NCBI GenBank assembly: GCA_019119635.1
Contig: DWWP01000041.1
Span: 122,399-186,398, forward strand
From: Candidatus Dietzia intestinipullorum
Lineage (GTDB): Bacteria > Actinomycetota > Actinomycetes > Mycobacteriales > Mycobacteriaceae
DNA: 64,000 nt
Reading direction: 5' to 3'
In this document: piece by piece, positions 20,526-31,382 of the stretch
Numbering within the stretch: position 1 is the first letter of the stretch
Layout of the letters: each line of letters starts with the position of its first letter
Translations under genes and position numbers: made by a program
The notes under the pieces: model-generated
Databases searched by the model: none
Seen by the model: only the letters and a program-made list of their open reading frames with translations
Told to the model about the DNA's origin: nothing

Positions 20526-20575
20526 GGCTCCGATCCTGCCAGCGCTGCGGTCGCCGTGGGCCTATCGTTGTGGGT

Positions 20576-20773
20576 ATGGCACCGCGTGGCAGGCAATGGC
20601 TCAAGGTCCTCGGGGCGGCCGGCCTCGTGGGGGTCGCGGCGTCCGGAGCACTGGTCGCGCGGGGCGAGCGTCAGCGGAGGTCGTACGAGTCGGACGAGAT
20701 CCGGGAGCGTCTGCACGCCCGGTACGCACGCATCCAGTCGGGGCGGGATGCCGACGACCGCACCCGGGACTGA
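20576..20773 (+). CDS. Small membrane-anchored hypothetical protein
   Basis: N-terminal TM (VLGAAGLVGVAASGALVA) plus charged tail conserved in style with mycobacterial small proteins. Confidence 0.55.
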   Translation: MAPRGRQWLKVLGAAGLVGVAASGALVARGERQRRSYESDEIRERLHARYARIQSGRDADDRTRD

Positions 20774-20806
20774 CACGTACTGCTCGGCCGATATCCTGGC
20801 GGCATC

Positions 20807-23800
20807 ATGTCCACCCCTTTCGAGTCCGCCACCGGCCTGCGTCGTGCCAGGCACGACCTGCTCGAGCGTCTCGACGAGGTCAGCACCCTCGACGCCCACC
20901 GCCTGCGCCGACGGATCCGGCGGGCCACGTCGGCCCAACTCCCGGAGCTCGAGGACCGTGTCGCGCGCGCCGCCGAGAACCTGCAGCGCCGGGCGGCCGC
21001 CATCCCGGTGCCGGAGTATCCCGCGCAGCTCCCGGTCTCCGACCGCAAGGACGAGATCGCCGATGCGATCCGGGCCAGCCAGGTGGTGGTGATCGCCGGC
21101 GAGACCGGTTCCGGAAAGACCACCCAGATTCCCAAGATCTGCCTCGAACTGGGCCGTGGTGTACGCGGGATGATTGGTCACACCCAGCCCCGGCGCCTCG
21201 CCGCCAGGACCGTGGCCGAACGCATCTCACACGAACTCGGGCAGGACCCCGGTGGGCTCGTGGGCTCCGCCGTCCGCTTTGACGACCGCACCGGACCGGA
21301 CACCGCCGTCAAGATCATGACGGACGGCCTGCTGCTCGCCGAGATCCGACGGGACCGGCTCCTCCGCGCCTACGACACGATCGTCATCGACGAGGCGCAC
21401 GAACGCAGCCTCAACATCGACTTCCTGCTCGGATACCTGCGGGAGATACTTCCTCGTCGGCCGGACCTCAAGGTCATCATCACCTCCGCCACTATCGATC
21501 CGGACCGGTTCGCCCGCCACTTCGCCGCTCCCGACGGCCGGCCCGCCCCCGTCATCGAGGTCTCGGGGCGGACCTACCCGGTCGAAGTCCGATACCGACC
21601 TCTGCAGGTCCAGCACGGAGACCGGGTCGTCGACGTCGATCCGCTCGACGGACTCGCCGATGCCGTGGCCGAGCTGCTGTCGGAAGGCGACGGCGACATC
21701 CTGGTGTTCCTCTCCGGGGAACGGGAGATCCGAGATGCCGAGGAGGTGCTGCGTGGCCGGAAGTTCAGAAACGTCGAGATCTTCCCCCTGTTCGCCCGGC
21801 TGACCAACGCCGAACAACAGCGCGCGTTCCGCTCCCACTCCACCCGCCGCGTCGTGTTGTCGACCAACATCGCCGAGACCTCGGTGACCGTCCCCGGGAT
21901 CCGCTACGTCGTGGACACCGGCCTGGCGAGGATCTCGAGATACTCGACCCGCACCAAGGTCCAGCGGCTGCCGATCGAGCCCATTTCGCAGGCCTCCGCC
22001 GCCCAACGCGCCGGCCGGTGCGGCCGCGTCGCCGACGGCATCTGTATCCGCCTCTACTCCGAGGAGGACTTCGAGGCCCGTCCGGAGTTCACCGACCCGG
22101 AGATCCTCCGCACCAACCTGGCGTCGGTGATCCTGTCCATGGCCGACCTCGACCTCGGCGCCGTGGAGGCGTTCCCGTTCGTGGAACCGCCGGAACACAA
22201 GGCGATCCGGGACGGCATGACACTGCTAGCCGAGCTCGGGGCCCTCCGGGCCGGCGACGACGAGAGACCGCGGCTGACCGGGGCCGGACGTGACATGGCC
22301 GCGCTCCCGCTCGATCCCCGGCTGGCCCGCATGGTGGTGGAGGGCCACCGCAACGGATCCCTCGGGGACGTGCTTGTGGTGGTGGCAGCCCTCACCGTCC
22401 AGGACGTACGCGAGCGCCCCGCCGACGACCGTGACAAGGCCGATAGCTATCACCGACGCTTTGCTGATAAATCGTCGGATTTCCTCGGATACCTCAATCT
22501 CTGGCGGTACATCACCGAACAGCGCCGGGAACTCTCCGGCAGCGCGTTCCGCAAGATGTGCAGGACCGAGTACCTGCACTGGCTCCGCATCCGCGAGTGG
22601 CAGGACCTCACCACCCAACTCAGGAGTATGGCCCGGGAGCGGGGGTGGCACCCCGGGTCCGACCGCGCAGCGGAGGACGATCTGCACAAGGCCCTCCTGG
22701 CAGGCCTGCTCACCAATGTGGGGATGCGCGAGGAGGACACCCGCGAGTTCCGCGGCACCCGCGGTATCCGGTTCCAGGTGTTCCCCGGATCCGACGTGTC
22801 CCGCAAGCCCCCTCGGTGGGTCATGGCATCCGAGCTCGTCGAGACCTCCAGGCTCTGGGCCCGAGGCGTCGCGAGGATCGACCCGGTGTGGATCGAGCAA
22901 CTCGGCGAGCACCTCGTCCGCCGCCAGTACTCCGAACCCCATTGGTCGGACGCCCAGGGCGCCGCGATGGCCTACGAGAAGGTCCTGCTCCTCGGCCTGC
23001 CCGTGGTCGAGAACCGCCGGATCCTGCTCTCCCGGGTCGACGCCCCACTCGCGCACGAGATGCTGGTCCGCGACGGGATCGTCGGCGGACGCTGGGATAC
23101 CCGGATCCCGGTGATCACCGAGAACGCCGCGGCGGTCACCGATGCACGGGAGTTGGAGACCCGCAGTCGGCGACGCGATCTGGTGATCGACGACGAGGCC
23201 ATGGTGGATTTCTATCTCGAACGGCTGCCCCGGGAGGTGACCTCTGGGCGGCACCTGGAGTCGTGGTGGAAGAAGTCGGGGCGCCGGGATCCGGAGTCAC
23301 TGCGGATGCACCCGGAGGACATCCGCACCGCGCACGCCGCGCCGTCGGCCACGGACTTCCCGCCTACCTGGAGGCAGGGCGACCGGACTTTCGACCTCCG
23401 GTACGAGTTCGATCCGGGCGTGGATGCCGACGGCATCACCGTCCTCATCCCCCTCCCGCAGCTCTCCTCGGTCACCACCGCGGGCTTCGAGTGGCTCGTC
23501 CCGGGGGTCCGGGAGGACCTCTACACCGAGATGTTGCGGACGCTGCCGAAGTATCTGCGCAGGATGTGCTCACCTCCGGCCGAGTTCGCCGCGCTGCTGG
23601 CCGGCGATCTGACCCCCCGTTCAGCCCCCCTGCCGGTCGCGCTCGCCCATGCCCTGTCCGCGCGGATCGGCGTCACGGTCGACCCTCGGGAGTTCCACCC
23701 CGAGCAGCTCCCGGAGCATCTCCGGATGCGTTTCGAGATCGTGGACGGCGACCGTGTCGTCGATTCCGGTCCTGATCTCGGAGCGCTCCGTGCCCGGCTG

Positions 23801-24721
23801 GTCGACACGGTTCGGAACACGCTCAGCGACAGGCTGGTCCCGGACGACGGACCACACCGTCAGTGGACCGCCGAGAGTATCGGCGACCTCCCGGAGTCGG
23901 TCACCGGCGAGGTCGACGGCGTGACGGTCACGGTCTACCCGGCGTTGACGGTCCGCGACGACGGGATCCACCGGGTCGCGTGTGCGACGGAGGCAGAACG
24001 CCGGGGCACCCAGGCATCCGCCGTCCTCAGGATGCTGTCGGAGGGGTTGGTCTCCGCCTCGTCGATTCTCCGCGGGCGCCCGGTCGAACACCGTTTGGCG
24101 CTCACGCAGTATCCGCACGGCGGGGCGGACGCGCTGGTCGCGGACGCCTCGCTGGCGGCCCTGGGGCGAATCGTGGCCCGGAGGAAAGGGGCCCCGGTCT
24201 TGACGGTCGCGGCGTTCGAGGCGGTTCGCGAGACTGCCCGGGCCGAGGTGCCGGGCGCGGTCGCGTCAGCGATCAGTGCTGCGGTGCCCGCGTTGGTCCG
24301 GGCTCAGGAGGTGTCCGCCCGGCTCGACTCCGCCCCTGCAGACCTGGCAGCCGACATCCGGCCGGGGTTGGACTTCCTCGTGGGCAAGGGTTTCCTGGCC
24401 CGCCATCCGGCGGAACTGCTACCGGGACTCGACAGGCATGTTCGGGCGGCGGGTCTCAGGCTCGACCTGGCGGAGAAGGATCCCGCTCGACACCGCGACC
24501 TCACTCGGATATTGGATCGCTCGGAGGAGAAGGTCGAGGAATCGGTCCCCGCGCTCCGTCGTCGCCCCGGCGGCGCGCGGCTGGTCAGGGACCTCCGCTG
24601 GATGATCGCGGAACTGCGTGTCGGATTGTTCGCGCAGTCGCTCGGTACAGCGCGACCGGTGTCGCCTGAGCGGATCGACAAGGCCGTTGCCTCAGCGCTC
24701 GCCTCCAAGACCTCCCGGTGA
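20807..24721 (+). CDS. hrpA: ATP-dependent RNA helicase HrpA
   Basis: GETGSGKTTQIPKICLELG, DEAHERSLN, SATID, QRAGRCGR; DUF3418-type C-terminus. Confidence 0.95.
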   Translation: MSTPFESATGLRRARHDLLERLDEVSTLDAHRLRRRIRRATSAQLPELEDRVARAAENLQRRAAAIPVPEYPAQLPVSDRKDEIADAIRASQVVVIAGETGSGKTTQIPKICLELGRGVRGMIGHTQPRRLAARTVAERISHELGQDPGGLVGSAVRFDDRTGPDTAVKIMTDGLLLAEIRRDRLLRAYDTIVIDEAHERSLNIDFLLGYLREILPRRPDLKVIITSATIDPDRFARHFAAPDGRPAPVIEVSGRTYPVEVRYRPLQVQHGDRVVDVDPLDGLADAVAELLSEGDGDILVFLSGEREIRDAEEVLRGRKFRNVEIFPLFARLTNAEQQRAFRSHSTRRVVLSTNIAETSVTVPGIRYVVDTGLARISRYSTRTKVQRLPIEPISQASAAQRAGRCGRVADGICIRLYSEEDFEARPEFTDPEILRTNLASVILSMADLDLGAVEAFPFVEPPEHKAIRDGMTLLAELGALRAGDDERPRLTGAGRDMAALPLDPRLARMVVEGHRNGSLGDVLVVVAALTVQDVRERPADDRDKADSYHRRFADKSSDFLGYLNLWRYITEQRRELSGSAFRKMCRTEYLHWLRIREWQDLTTQLRSMARERGWHPGSDRAAEDDLHKALLAGLLTNVGMREEDTREFRGTRGIRFQVFPGSDVSRKPPRWVMASELVETSRLWARGVARIDPVWIEQLGEHLVRRQYSEPHWSDAQGAAMAYEKVLLLGLPVVENRRILLSRVDAPLAHEMLVRDGIVGGRWDTRIPVITENAAAVTDARELETRSRRRDLVIDDEAMVDFYLERLPREVTSGRHLESWWKKSGRRDPESLRMHPEDIRTAHAAPSATDFPPTWRQGDRTFDLRYEFDPGVDADGITVLIPLPQLSSVTTAGFEWLVPGVREDLYTEMLRTLPKYLRRMCSPPAEFAALLAGDLTPRSAPLPVALAHALSARIGVTVDPREFHPEQLPEHLRMRFEIVDGDRVVDSGPDLGALRARLVDTVRNTLSDRLVPDDGPHRQWTAESIGDLPESVTGEVDGVTVTVYPALTVRDDGIHRVACATEAERRGTQASAVLRMLSEGLVSASSILRGRPVEHRLALTQYPHGGADALVADASLAALGRIVARRKGAPVLTVAAFEAVRETARAEVPGAVASAISAAVPALVRAQEVSARLDSAPADLAADIRPGLDFLVGKGFLARHPAELLPGLDRHVRAAGLRLDLAEKDPARHRDLTRILDRSEEKVEESVPALRRRPGGARLVRDLRWMIAELRVGLFAQSLGTARPVSPERIDKAVASALASKTSR

Positions 24722-24744
24722 GACGGCACCGCGTGCCCGGCAGA

Positions 24745-25194
24745 TCACTGATGGCGCTCGCGGAGCGCGATGATCTCGCGCTCGAAGTCGGCTGCTGAAC
24801 TGAACTGCTTGTAGACAGAGGCGAAACGGAGATAGGCGACCTCATCGAGGTCCTGCAGCGGCCCCAGGATCGCCAGCCCGATCTCGTGGGCGGGGACTTC
24901 CGATACGCCGCCGGCCCGCACGGTGTCCTCTACCCGCTGCGCCAGTAGGCGGAGGTCGTCCTCGTCGACCGATCGGCCCTGACATGCTCGACGGACGCCT
25001 CGCACCAGCTTGTCGCGGCTGAACGCTTCCGTCACGCCGTTGCGCTTGAGAACCGTGAGCAGCGGCGTCTCCAGCGTGGTGAACCGATGGCCGCACACCG
25101 GGCATTCGCGACGCCTGCGGATCGCCTGGCCCTCGTCGACCGACCGCGAGTCGATCACCCTGGAGTCATCGTTCTGGCATGCCGGGCAGTACAT
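24745..25194 (-). CDS. nrdR: Transcriptional regulator NrdR
   Basis: [40 protein letters not shown] zinc ribbon and ATP-cone. Confidence 0.97.
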   Translation of the reverse strand: MYCPACQNDDSRVIDSRSVDEGQAIRRRRECPVCGHRFTTLETPLLTVLKRNGVTEAFSRDKLVRGVRRACQGRSVDEDDLRLLAQRVEDTVRAGGVSEVPAHEIGLAILGPLQDLDEVAYLRFASVYKQFSSAADFEREIIALRERHQ

Positions 25195-25307
25195 TCCAGC
25201 TGCGCCCTTCGTCGTCCGGGTCCTCACACGCCGCCTCGACCGGACCGGGGCAGCGCAGGGACTGTCGTGCGACGTCCCGCACCCATCCTAGGAGGCACCC
25301 GGGGGTC

Positions 25308-25664
25308 TCACGCGTAGGCGGGCCCGCCAATGAGCGCCAGTGCGAGGAGCAACGCGAGCCCGACTACGATGCCGCAGGTCAACAGCACCCACGTCGGCAC
25401 ATCATCGACGACCTGCTCGTCGACCCGGCCCCCCACGCGACACGCGCTGACGTGATCGCCGGCGGCGAGGCCGGACGACACCCGGCGGCCGGGCACCAGC
25501 GTGCGGGCACCAGAGGGCCGGGACTCGTCGAACACCCGAACATCCCGCGGAGCCGACCCGAGGACATCGTGAACCGCCCGCGAGGTGACGGAATGCTCGG
25601 ACGCGCAGACCTGCGTCCAACTCCCGGTCGATCGTGTGGTCGAGGGCAACTCCAGGACTGTCAT
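25308..25664 (-). CDS. Small C-terminally membrane-anchored protein divergent from lexA (putative SOS cell-division suppressor, DivS/ChiZ position)
   Basis: ATG with aggag RBS; 118 aa ending in a single TM helix ([25 protein letters not shown]); no LysM seen. Confidence 0.7.
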   Translation of the reverse strand: MTVLELPSTTRSTGSWTQVCASEHSVTSRAVHDVLGSAPRDVRVFDESRPSGARTLVPGRRVSSGLAAGDHVSACRVGGRVDEQVVDDVPTWVLLTCGIVVGLALLLALALIGGPAYA

Positions 25665-25710
25665 GGTGACTCCTACTCGATACGGTGTACGAACTCCATT
25701 CGTACGCCTC

Positions 25711-25726
25711 TGGCACAACTGTTCGA
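25711..25726. promoter_or_regulatory. Candidate LexA (SOS) box upstream of the divergent membrane protein gene
   Basis: Minus strand TCGAACAGTTGTGCCA versus TCGAACAnnTGTTCGA. Confidence 0.5.
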
Positions 25727-25791
25727 TTGCGAACTCATACTGAGTTGTATCACGGGGGTCCGACAGAGTCACCCTCGCCGGCAGGAAATCT

Positions 25792-25807
25792 TCGAACAGG
25801 TGTGTGG
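25792..25807. promoter_or_regulatory. Candidate LexA box 1 upstream of lexA
   Basis: TCGAACAGGTGTGTGG; left half perfect, right half degenerate. Confidence 0.4.
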
Positions 25808-25850
25808 CGGATCGAGCGATGGCGCGCTACTGTGGACCCAGAGAACACCG

Positions 25851-25866
25851 TCGAACGCCCATTCGC
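25851..25866. promoter_or_regulatory. Candidate LexA box 2 upstream of lexA
   Basis: TCGAACGCCCATTCGC, 15 nt before the lexA start codon. Confidence 0.45.
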
Positions 25867-25880
25867 TGGAGGGACCCGAG

Positions 25881-26549
25881 ATGCCGAAGCCCGACTTTGA
25901 CGCACTGACGCCGCGACAGAAGAGCGTCCTCATGCATATCCACGACACCGTCAAAGACCGGGGCTATCCCCCGAGCATCCGGGAGATCGGCGACGCGGTG
26001 GGGTTGCAGTCCACCTCATCGGTCGCCCATCAGTTACGGACGCTCGAGAAGAAGGGCTTCCTCACCAGGGATCCGCACAAACCACGTGCAGTCGACGTGC
26101 ACGGCGTACCGGGACAACGGACCAGGGCACGTCGCGCGCCCGCACCGGAGCCTGTCCGTCCGAGCGGGTCGGCCGAGCCCGTGTACGTGCCGGTCCTCGG
26201 CAGGATCGCCGCAGGTGGGCCGATCCTCGCCGAGCAGGCGGTGGAGGAGGTATTCCCGCTGCCCTCGGACCTCGTGGGCTCAGGAGAGCTCTTCATGCTC
26301 AAGGTCGTGGGCGAGTCGATGATCGACGCCGCGATCTGCGACGGGGACTACGTCGTGGTGCGTCGGCAGAACGTCGCGGACAACGGCGAGATCGTAGCCG
26401 CGATGATCGACGGCGAAGCCACCGTCAAGACGTTCCGCAAGGATTCCACGGGCGTCTGGCTCCTCCCACACAACCCGGCATTCAGCCCCATCCCCGGAGA
26501 GCACGCCACCGTCCTGGGCAGAGTGGTCACGGTCTTCCGGAAGCTCTGA
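25881..26549 (+). CDS. lexA: SOS repressor LexA
   Basis: [27 protein letters not shown]; cleavage site [10 protein letters not shown]; catalytic VVGESMID. Confidence 0.97.
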   Translation: MPKPDFDALTPRQKSVLMHIHDTVKDRGYPPSIREIGDAVGLQSTSSVAHQLRTLEKKGFLTRDPHKPRAVDVHGVPGQRTRARRAPAPEPVRPSGSAEPVYVPVLGRIAAGGPILAEQAVEEVFPLPSDLVGSGELFMLKVVGESMIDAAICDGDYVVVRRQNVADNGEIVAAMIDGEATVKTFRKDSTGVWLLPHNPAFSPIPGEHATVLGRVVTVFRKL

Positions 26550-26589
26550 CCCACTCCAGGCGCGGGGGCGGGCCGCGGCGCGGCTGGAA

Positions 26590-28083
26590 TCAGGCCGCGC
26601 CGTGCCGCCGCCCCCGAGTGACGAACTCGCTGAGCTCACCGGCGATCGAGGTCGGCAACCGGACCACGATCTGGGTTCCGGTCGAGTCGTGCTCCTCGGA
26701 AAGCACCGCGCCCTCGGCGTGGACACGGGAAACGACGTCCCCACGTGAATACGGGATGTCGAGCGTCAGCTCGGTGTCGCCCGCCGCGATCGCGACGATG
26801 ATCCGGTCGAGGAGTGCATCGATGCCCTCCCCGGTGGCGGCCGAGACAAAGGCGGCGTCCGGCAGAGCGTGGTGAAGTTCGGTCAACACCACCGGATCCG
26901 CCGCGTCGATCTTGTTGATGACCAGCAGCTCACGCGGGTGTTCAGCCTTCTGCTCCACCACCACGTCGTTCACGACAGTGCGTACGGCCTCGATCTGGCG
27001 CAGGGGAAACGCGTCAGAGCCGTCCACCACGTGCACCAGCAGCTCGGAGTCCACCACCTCCTCCAAGGTGGAGCGGAACGCCTCCACGAGCTGGGTCGGC
27101 AGGTGCCGGACAAAACCGACGGTGTCCGTGAATACCACCTGCCGGCCATCGGGGAGCTCCGCTCGCCTGGTCGTGGGGTCCAGTGTCGCGAACAAGGCGT
27201 TCTGCACCAGAACTCCGGCGCCGGTGATCCGGTTGAGAAGACTGGACTTACCCGCATTGGTGTACCCGGCGATCGCGATCGACGGCACGGGGGTCGCGCG
27301 GCGACGGTGCCGCTTGGTGTCCCGGGCCTGCTTCATCCCCTTGATCTCGCGCCGCAACCTCGCCATCCGTTCACGGATGCGACGGCGGTCGGTCTCGATC
27401 TTCGTCTCACCGGGACCGCGCAGACCCACTCCGCCGTTACTACCGGCACGGCCGCCCGCCTGCCGGGACAAGGACTCACCCCAGCCACGCAGTCGCGGGA
27501 GCATGTACTCCATCTGCGCCAACGACACCTGCGCCTTGCCCTCACGACTGGTGGCGTGCTGAGCAAAGATATCCAGGATCAAGGCGGTCCGATCGATCAC
27601 CTTGACGTTGACCGCCTTCTCCAACGCGATCAGCTGCCCTGGCGACAACTCACCATCGCAGATCACCGTGTCCGCGCCGGTCGCCGCGATCACGTCCTTG
27701 AGTTCGGCAGCCTTGCCGGAACCGATATAGGTGGCGGCATCCGGCTTGTCGCGTCGTTGGATGAGCGCGTCACAGACCTCGGAGCCCGCGGTCTCCGCCA
27801 GCTGGGCGAGTTCCGCCATCGCCGCGTCGGCCCGGGCCGCGCTTCCCTCGGTCCACACGCCCACCAGGACCACGCGCTCGAGACGAAGCGCGCGGTACTC
27901 GGCGTCGTTGATGTCCTGGAGTTCGGTCGACAGTCCCCCGACGCGCCGCAGTGACGAGCGCTCCTCGAGCTGAAGTTCACCGATCGACGGATCGTGCTGA
28001 CGCGGAGTCCGGGCGGCCGGCCCGGTCGTGTGGCCGGCGGAGGGCGACACGCCGGTCACGTCTGTTGCGGTGTCATCGTTCAT
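26590..28083 (-). CDS. hflX: GTPase HflX
   Basis: IAGYTNAGKSSLLNRITGAGVLVQNALFATLDPTTRR, DTVGFVRHLPTQLVEAF. Confidence 0.96.
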   Translation of the reverse strand: MNDDTATDVTGVSPSAGHTTGPAARTPRQHDPSIGELQLEERSSLRRVGGLSTELQDINDAEYRALRLERVVLVGVWTEGSAARADAAMAELAQLAETAGSEVCDALIQRRDKPDAATYIGSGKAAELKDVIAATGADTVICDGELSPGQLIALEKAVNVKVIDRTALILDIFAQHATSREGKAQVSLAQMEYMLPRLRGWGESLSRQAGGRAGSNGGVGLRGPGETKIETDRRRIRERMARLRREIKGMKQARDTKRHRRRATPVPSIAIAGYTNAGKSSLLNRITGAGVLVQNALFATLDPTTRRAELPDGRQVVFTDTVGFVRHLPTQLVEAFRSTLEEVVDSELLVHVVDGSDAFPLRQIEAVRTVVNDVVVEQKAEHPRELLVINKIDAADPVVLTELHHALPDAAFVSAATGEGIDALLDRIIVAIAAGDTELTLDIPYSRGDVVSRVHAEGAVLSEEHDSTGTQIVVRLPTSIAGELSEFVTRGRRHGAA

Positions 28084-28145
28084 GCACGTCCATCTTCTCA
28101 CACCCCGCGCCGCACCGCCTCCGGTCCACGCGACGCTGCGAGCGA

Positions 28146-29027
28146 TCAGCGGAGCAGGCCTTCGGCAACCAACACCGACGGCCCCGTCAGTGTCGACCCG
28201 CCCTCCGTCACCGTCACTGTGAGCTCGCCCCCCGGCACCTCGACGACCACGTCACCCGTCGCCTCCCCCACATCGGCCAGGGCCGCCACGGCCGTCGCGA
28301 CGATCCCCGTCCCGCACGACATCGTCTCGCCGGACCCTCGTTCGTGGACGCGCATGCGGACCCTGCCGCCCGCCAGCGGGGTGGCGATCTCCACGTTGAC
28401 CCCGTCGGGGAAGAACTCGCCGTCGAACTGTGGAGCCCGCTCGACCGGGAGAGCCTCCAGCCCCGCGTGGTCGAGCTCGGGGACGATGCAGGCCAGGTGC
28501 GGATTGCCCATGTCCACCGCGAGGCCCGCAAAGGTCCTGCCACCGATCTCGGCCGACGACAGGCCGAGAAACCGCGGTTCGCCCATCTCCACGCGGACCA
28601 CCGCCTCGGCACCGTCCGCGTTCAACACCTGAGCCGATCGCGCCCCGGAGCGCGTGCCCACCATGATCTCGCCGGTCTCCGACCTGCCCGTCGCCACCAG
28701 CGCGTGGGCGAACACCCGCACGCCGTTGCCACACATCTCGGCGAGCGAGCCGTCCGCATTGCGGTAGTCCATGAACCAGTGCGCTGGGTCCACCCCATCG
28801 GGAAGGGCCGCCAGCACGCCACGCCGCAGCAGCTCGCCCGCCCGCGCGATGCGGAGGACACCGTCGGCCCCGATCCCACCCCGCCGATCGCACAGTCTGC
28901 GGACCCGGGCGGCGTCCAGCTCCAGCTCAGCCCGGTCGTCGGTGAGGATCACAAAATCGTTGAGGGTGCCGTGTCCCTTGAGAAAGGGGGTGGCGCCGGC
29001 AGGCGTGGACGGGCATTCCGAGATCAT
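28146..29027 (-). CDS. dapF: Diaminopimelate epimerase
   Basis: FMDYRNADGSLAEMCGNGVRVF, RGSGETMSCGTGIVA. Confidence 0.95.
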   Translation of the reverse strand: MISECPSTPAGATPFLKGHGTLNDFVILTDDRAELELDAARVRRLCDRRGGIGADGVLRIARAGELLRRGVLAALPDGVDPAHWFMDYRNADGSLAEMCGNGVRVFAHALVATGRSETGEIMVGTRSGARSAQVLNADGAEAVVRVEMGEPRFLGLSSAEIGGRTFAGLAVDMGNPHLACIVPELDHAGLEALPVERAPQFDGEFFPDGVNVEIATPLAGGRVRMRVHERGSGETMSCGTGIVATAVAALADVGEATGDVVVEVPGGELTVTVTEGGSTLTGPSVLVAEGLLR

Positions 29028-29059
29028 GCCCCGGGATCATACTCGCGGCCCCGCGACCG

Positions 29060-29074
29060 TTCCGCACTGCGGAA
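29060..29074. promoter_or_regulatory. Putative IclR-family operator upstream of glcB
   Basis: Perfect inverted repeat TTCCGC-ACT-GCGGAA in the dapF/glcB divergent intergenic region. Confidence 0.55.
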
Positions 29075-29148
29075 TCGCCGGATGAGGCCCGGCGCCCACG
29101 CGCACTAGAGTCAGGGCAGACAACGGCCTTCAAGTCAGGAGAGCATCG

Positions 29149-31338
29149 ATGACAGAGCGCATCACTGTCGGCGGGATCCAGGTCGACCAGGTCCTGTACG
29201 ACTTCGTCAACACATCTGCTTTGCCCGGATCCGGAGTGGACCGCGAGGCCTTCTGGAACGGGGTCTCGGAGATCTTCGCCGATTTCGCGCCGCGTAACCG
29301 CGAGCTTCTCGAGAAGCGGGACTCCCTGCAGTCGAAGATCGACGAGTGGCACCGTGCCAACCCGGCCCCGATCGACCCGTCCGTGTACAAGGACTTCCTC
29401 ACCGAGATCGGCTACCTCGTCCCGCAGCCGGAGGGCGTGTCGGCCACGACCGAGAACGTGGACACCGAGATCACCACGATCGCAGGTCCGCAACTGGTCG
29501 TCCCGATCCTCAACGCGCGGTTCGCCCTCAACGCCGCCAACGCTCGTTGGGGCTCCCTCTACGATGCGCTGTACGGCACCGACGCCATCAGCGAGGAGGG
29601 CGGCGCAGAGAAGGGCACGTCCTACAACAAGGTCCGTGGCGACAAGGTGATCGCGTGGGCGCGTGAGTTCCTCGACTCCTCGGTTCCCCTGTCGACCGGC
29701 TCGCACGCGGACGCGACCGGGTACGCGGTCGTCGACGGTGAGCTCCGCGTGACGTTGGACGGTGGCGCCACCAGCGGCCTCGCGGATCCGTCCCAGCTCG
29801 AGGGTTTCCTCGGAGACTCCTCCGCTCCGACCAACGTGCTGCTGCTCAACAACGGGCTGCACATCGACATCCAGATCGATCCCGACTCCCCCATCGGCTC
29901 CACCGATGCCGCCGGTGTCAAGGACGTCGTGCTGGAGTCCGCGGTCACGACGATCATGGACTTCGAGGACTCGGTCGCCGCGGTGGACGCCGACGACAAG
30001 GTCCTCGGTTACCGCAACTGGCTCGGACTCAACCGCGGCGACCTCACGGAAGAACTGGTCAAGGGCGGCAAGACCATCACCCGCGAGCTGCACGACGACC
30101 GCGTCTTCACCTCCGCCGACGGATCGGGCGAGGTGCGCGTCCACGGACGTTCGCTCATGTTCGTCCGGAACGTCGGGCACCTGATGACCAACCCCGCCGT
30201 CCTGGACTCCGCCGGCGAGGAGCTCCCGGAAGGCATCCTGGACGGGATCGTCACCGCACTGTGCGCGATCCCCGGCATGGCCGAGGGAAACGCCCGCCGC
30301 AACAGCCGCACCGGCTCCATCTACATCGTCAAGCCCAAGCAGCACGGCCCCGAAGAGGTCGCGTTCACCACGGAGCTGTTCGGCCGGATCGAGTCGCTGC
30401 TCGGACTGCCGGCGAACACCCTCAAGGTCGGCATCATGGACGAGGAGCGACGCACCACTGTGAACCTCGCGGCGTGCATCGCCGAGGCGCGTGAGCGCGT
30501 GGTCTTCATCAACACCGGCTTCCTCGACCGCACCGGCGACGAGATCCACACCTCCATGGAAGCCGGGCCGATGATCCGCAAGGCGGACATGAAGTCGGCG
30601 AAGTGGATGACCGCCTACGAGGACTGGAACGTCGACGTCGGCCTCGCGCTCGGCCTCCGGGGCCGCGCACAGATCGGCAAGGGCATGTGGGCGAAGACCG
30701 AGCTGATGGCCGACATGCTCGAGGAGAAGATCGGCCAGCCGCGCGCCGGCGCCAACACTGCCTGGGTGCCCTCGCCCACGGGCGCCACCCTGCACGCGAC
30801 CCATTACCACCGGGTCGACGTGGCCGAGAAGCAGGACGAGCTGCTCGCCGCCGGGCGCCGCGCATCGGTCGACGAGATCCTCACGATCCCCCTCGCCCCC
30901 GCGGACATGGTGTCGGGGTGGACCGACGAGCAGAAGAAGGAGGAGGTCGACAACTCCTGCCAGACCATCCTGGGCTACGTCGTGCGCTGGGTCGAAGGCG
31001 GTGTCGGCTGCTCCAAGGTCCCAGATATCCACGATGTCGATCTCATGGAGGACCGGGCCACTCTCCGGATCTCCTCGCAGATGCTGGCCAACTGGATCCG
31101 CCACGACGTGGTGAGCGAGGATTTCGTCGTGGACTCGCTCACCCGGATGGCCGCGGTGGTCGACGAGCAGAACGCCGGGGATGCCAGTTACCTGCGGATG
31201 ACCCCGCACACCGACCAGTCGGTGGCGTGGCAGGCCGCTCGTGAGCTGATCGTCGAGGGGACCACGCAGCCGTCCGGCTACACCGAGCCGATCCTGCACC
31301 GGCGCCGTCGCGAGTTCAAGAAGGCACACGGGCTGTAA
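29149..31338 (+). CDS. glcB: Malate synthase G
   Basis: [54 protein letters not shown]. Confidence 0.97.
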   Translation: MTERITVGGIQVDQVLYDFVNTSALPGSGVDREAFWNGVSEIFADFAPRNRELLEKRDSLQSKIDEWHRANPAPIDPSVYKDFLTEIGYLVPQPEGVSATTENVDTEITTIAGPQLVVPILNARFALNAANARWGSLYDALYGTDAISEEGGAEKGTSYNKVRGDKVIAWAREFLDSSVPLSTGSHADATGYAVVDGELRVTLDGGATSGLADPSQLEGFLGDSSAPTNVLLLNNGLHIDIQIDPDSPIGSTDAAGVKDVVLESAVTTIMDFEDSVAAVDADDKVLGYRNWLGLNRGDLTEELVKGGKTITRELHDDRVFTSADGSGEVRVHGRSLMFVRNVGHLMTNPAVLDSAGEELPEGILDGIVTALCAIPGMAEGNARRNSRTGSIYIVKPKQHGPEEVAFTTELFGRIESLLGLPANTLKVGIMDEERRTTVNLAACIAEARERVVFINTGFLDRTGDEIHTSMEAGPMIRKADMKSAKWMTAYEDWNVDVGLALGLRGRAQIGKGMWAKTELMADMLEEKIGQPRAGANTAWVPSPTGATLHATHYHRVDVAEKQDELLAAGRRASVDEILTIPLAPADMVSGWTDEQKKEEVDNSCQTILGYVVRWVEGGVGCSKVPDIHDVDLMEDRATLRISSQMLANWIRHDVVSEDFVVDSLTRMAAVVDEQNAGDASYLRMTPHTDQSVAWQAARELIVEGTTQPSGYTEPILHRRRREFKKAHGL

Positions 31339-31350
31339 GGCCCACGGCGA

Positions 31351-31382
31351 GGCGTCCGCGGGATAGACCCACCGCGGACGCC
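31351..31382 (+). terminator. Terminator after glcB
   Basis: 11-bp stem ggcgtccgcgg / ccgcggacgcc. Confidence 0.6.

Noticed and set aside
28927-31329. 800-aa minus-strand ORF opposite glcB
   Set aside because: Antisense of malate synthase; no recognisable domains.
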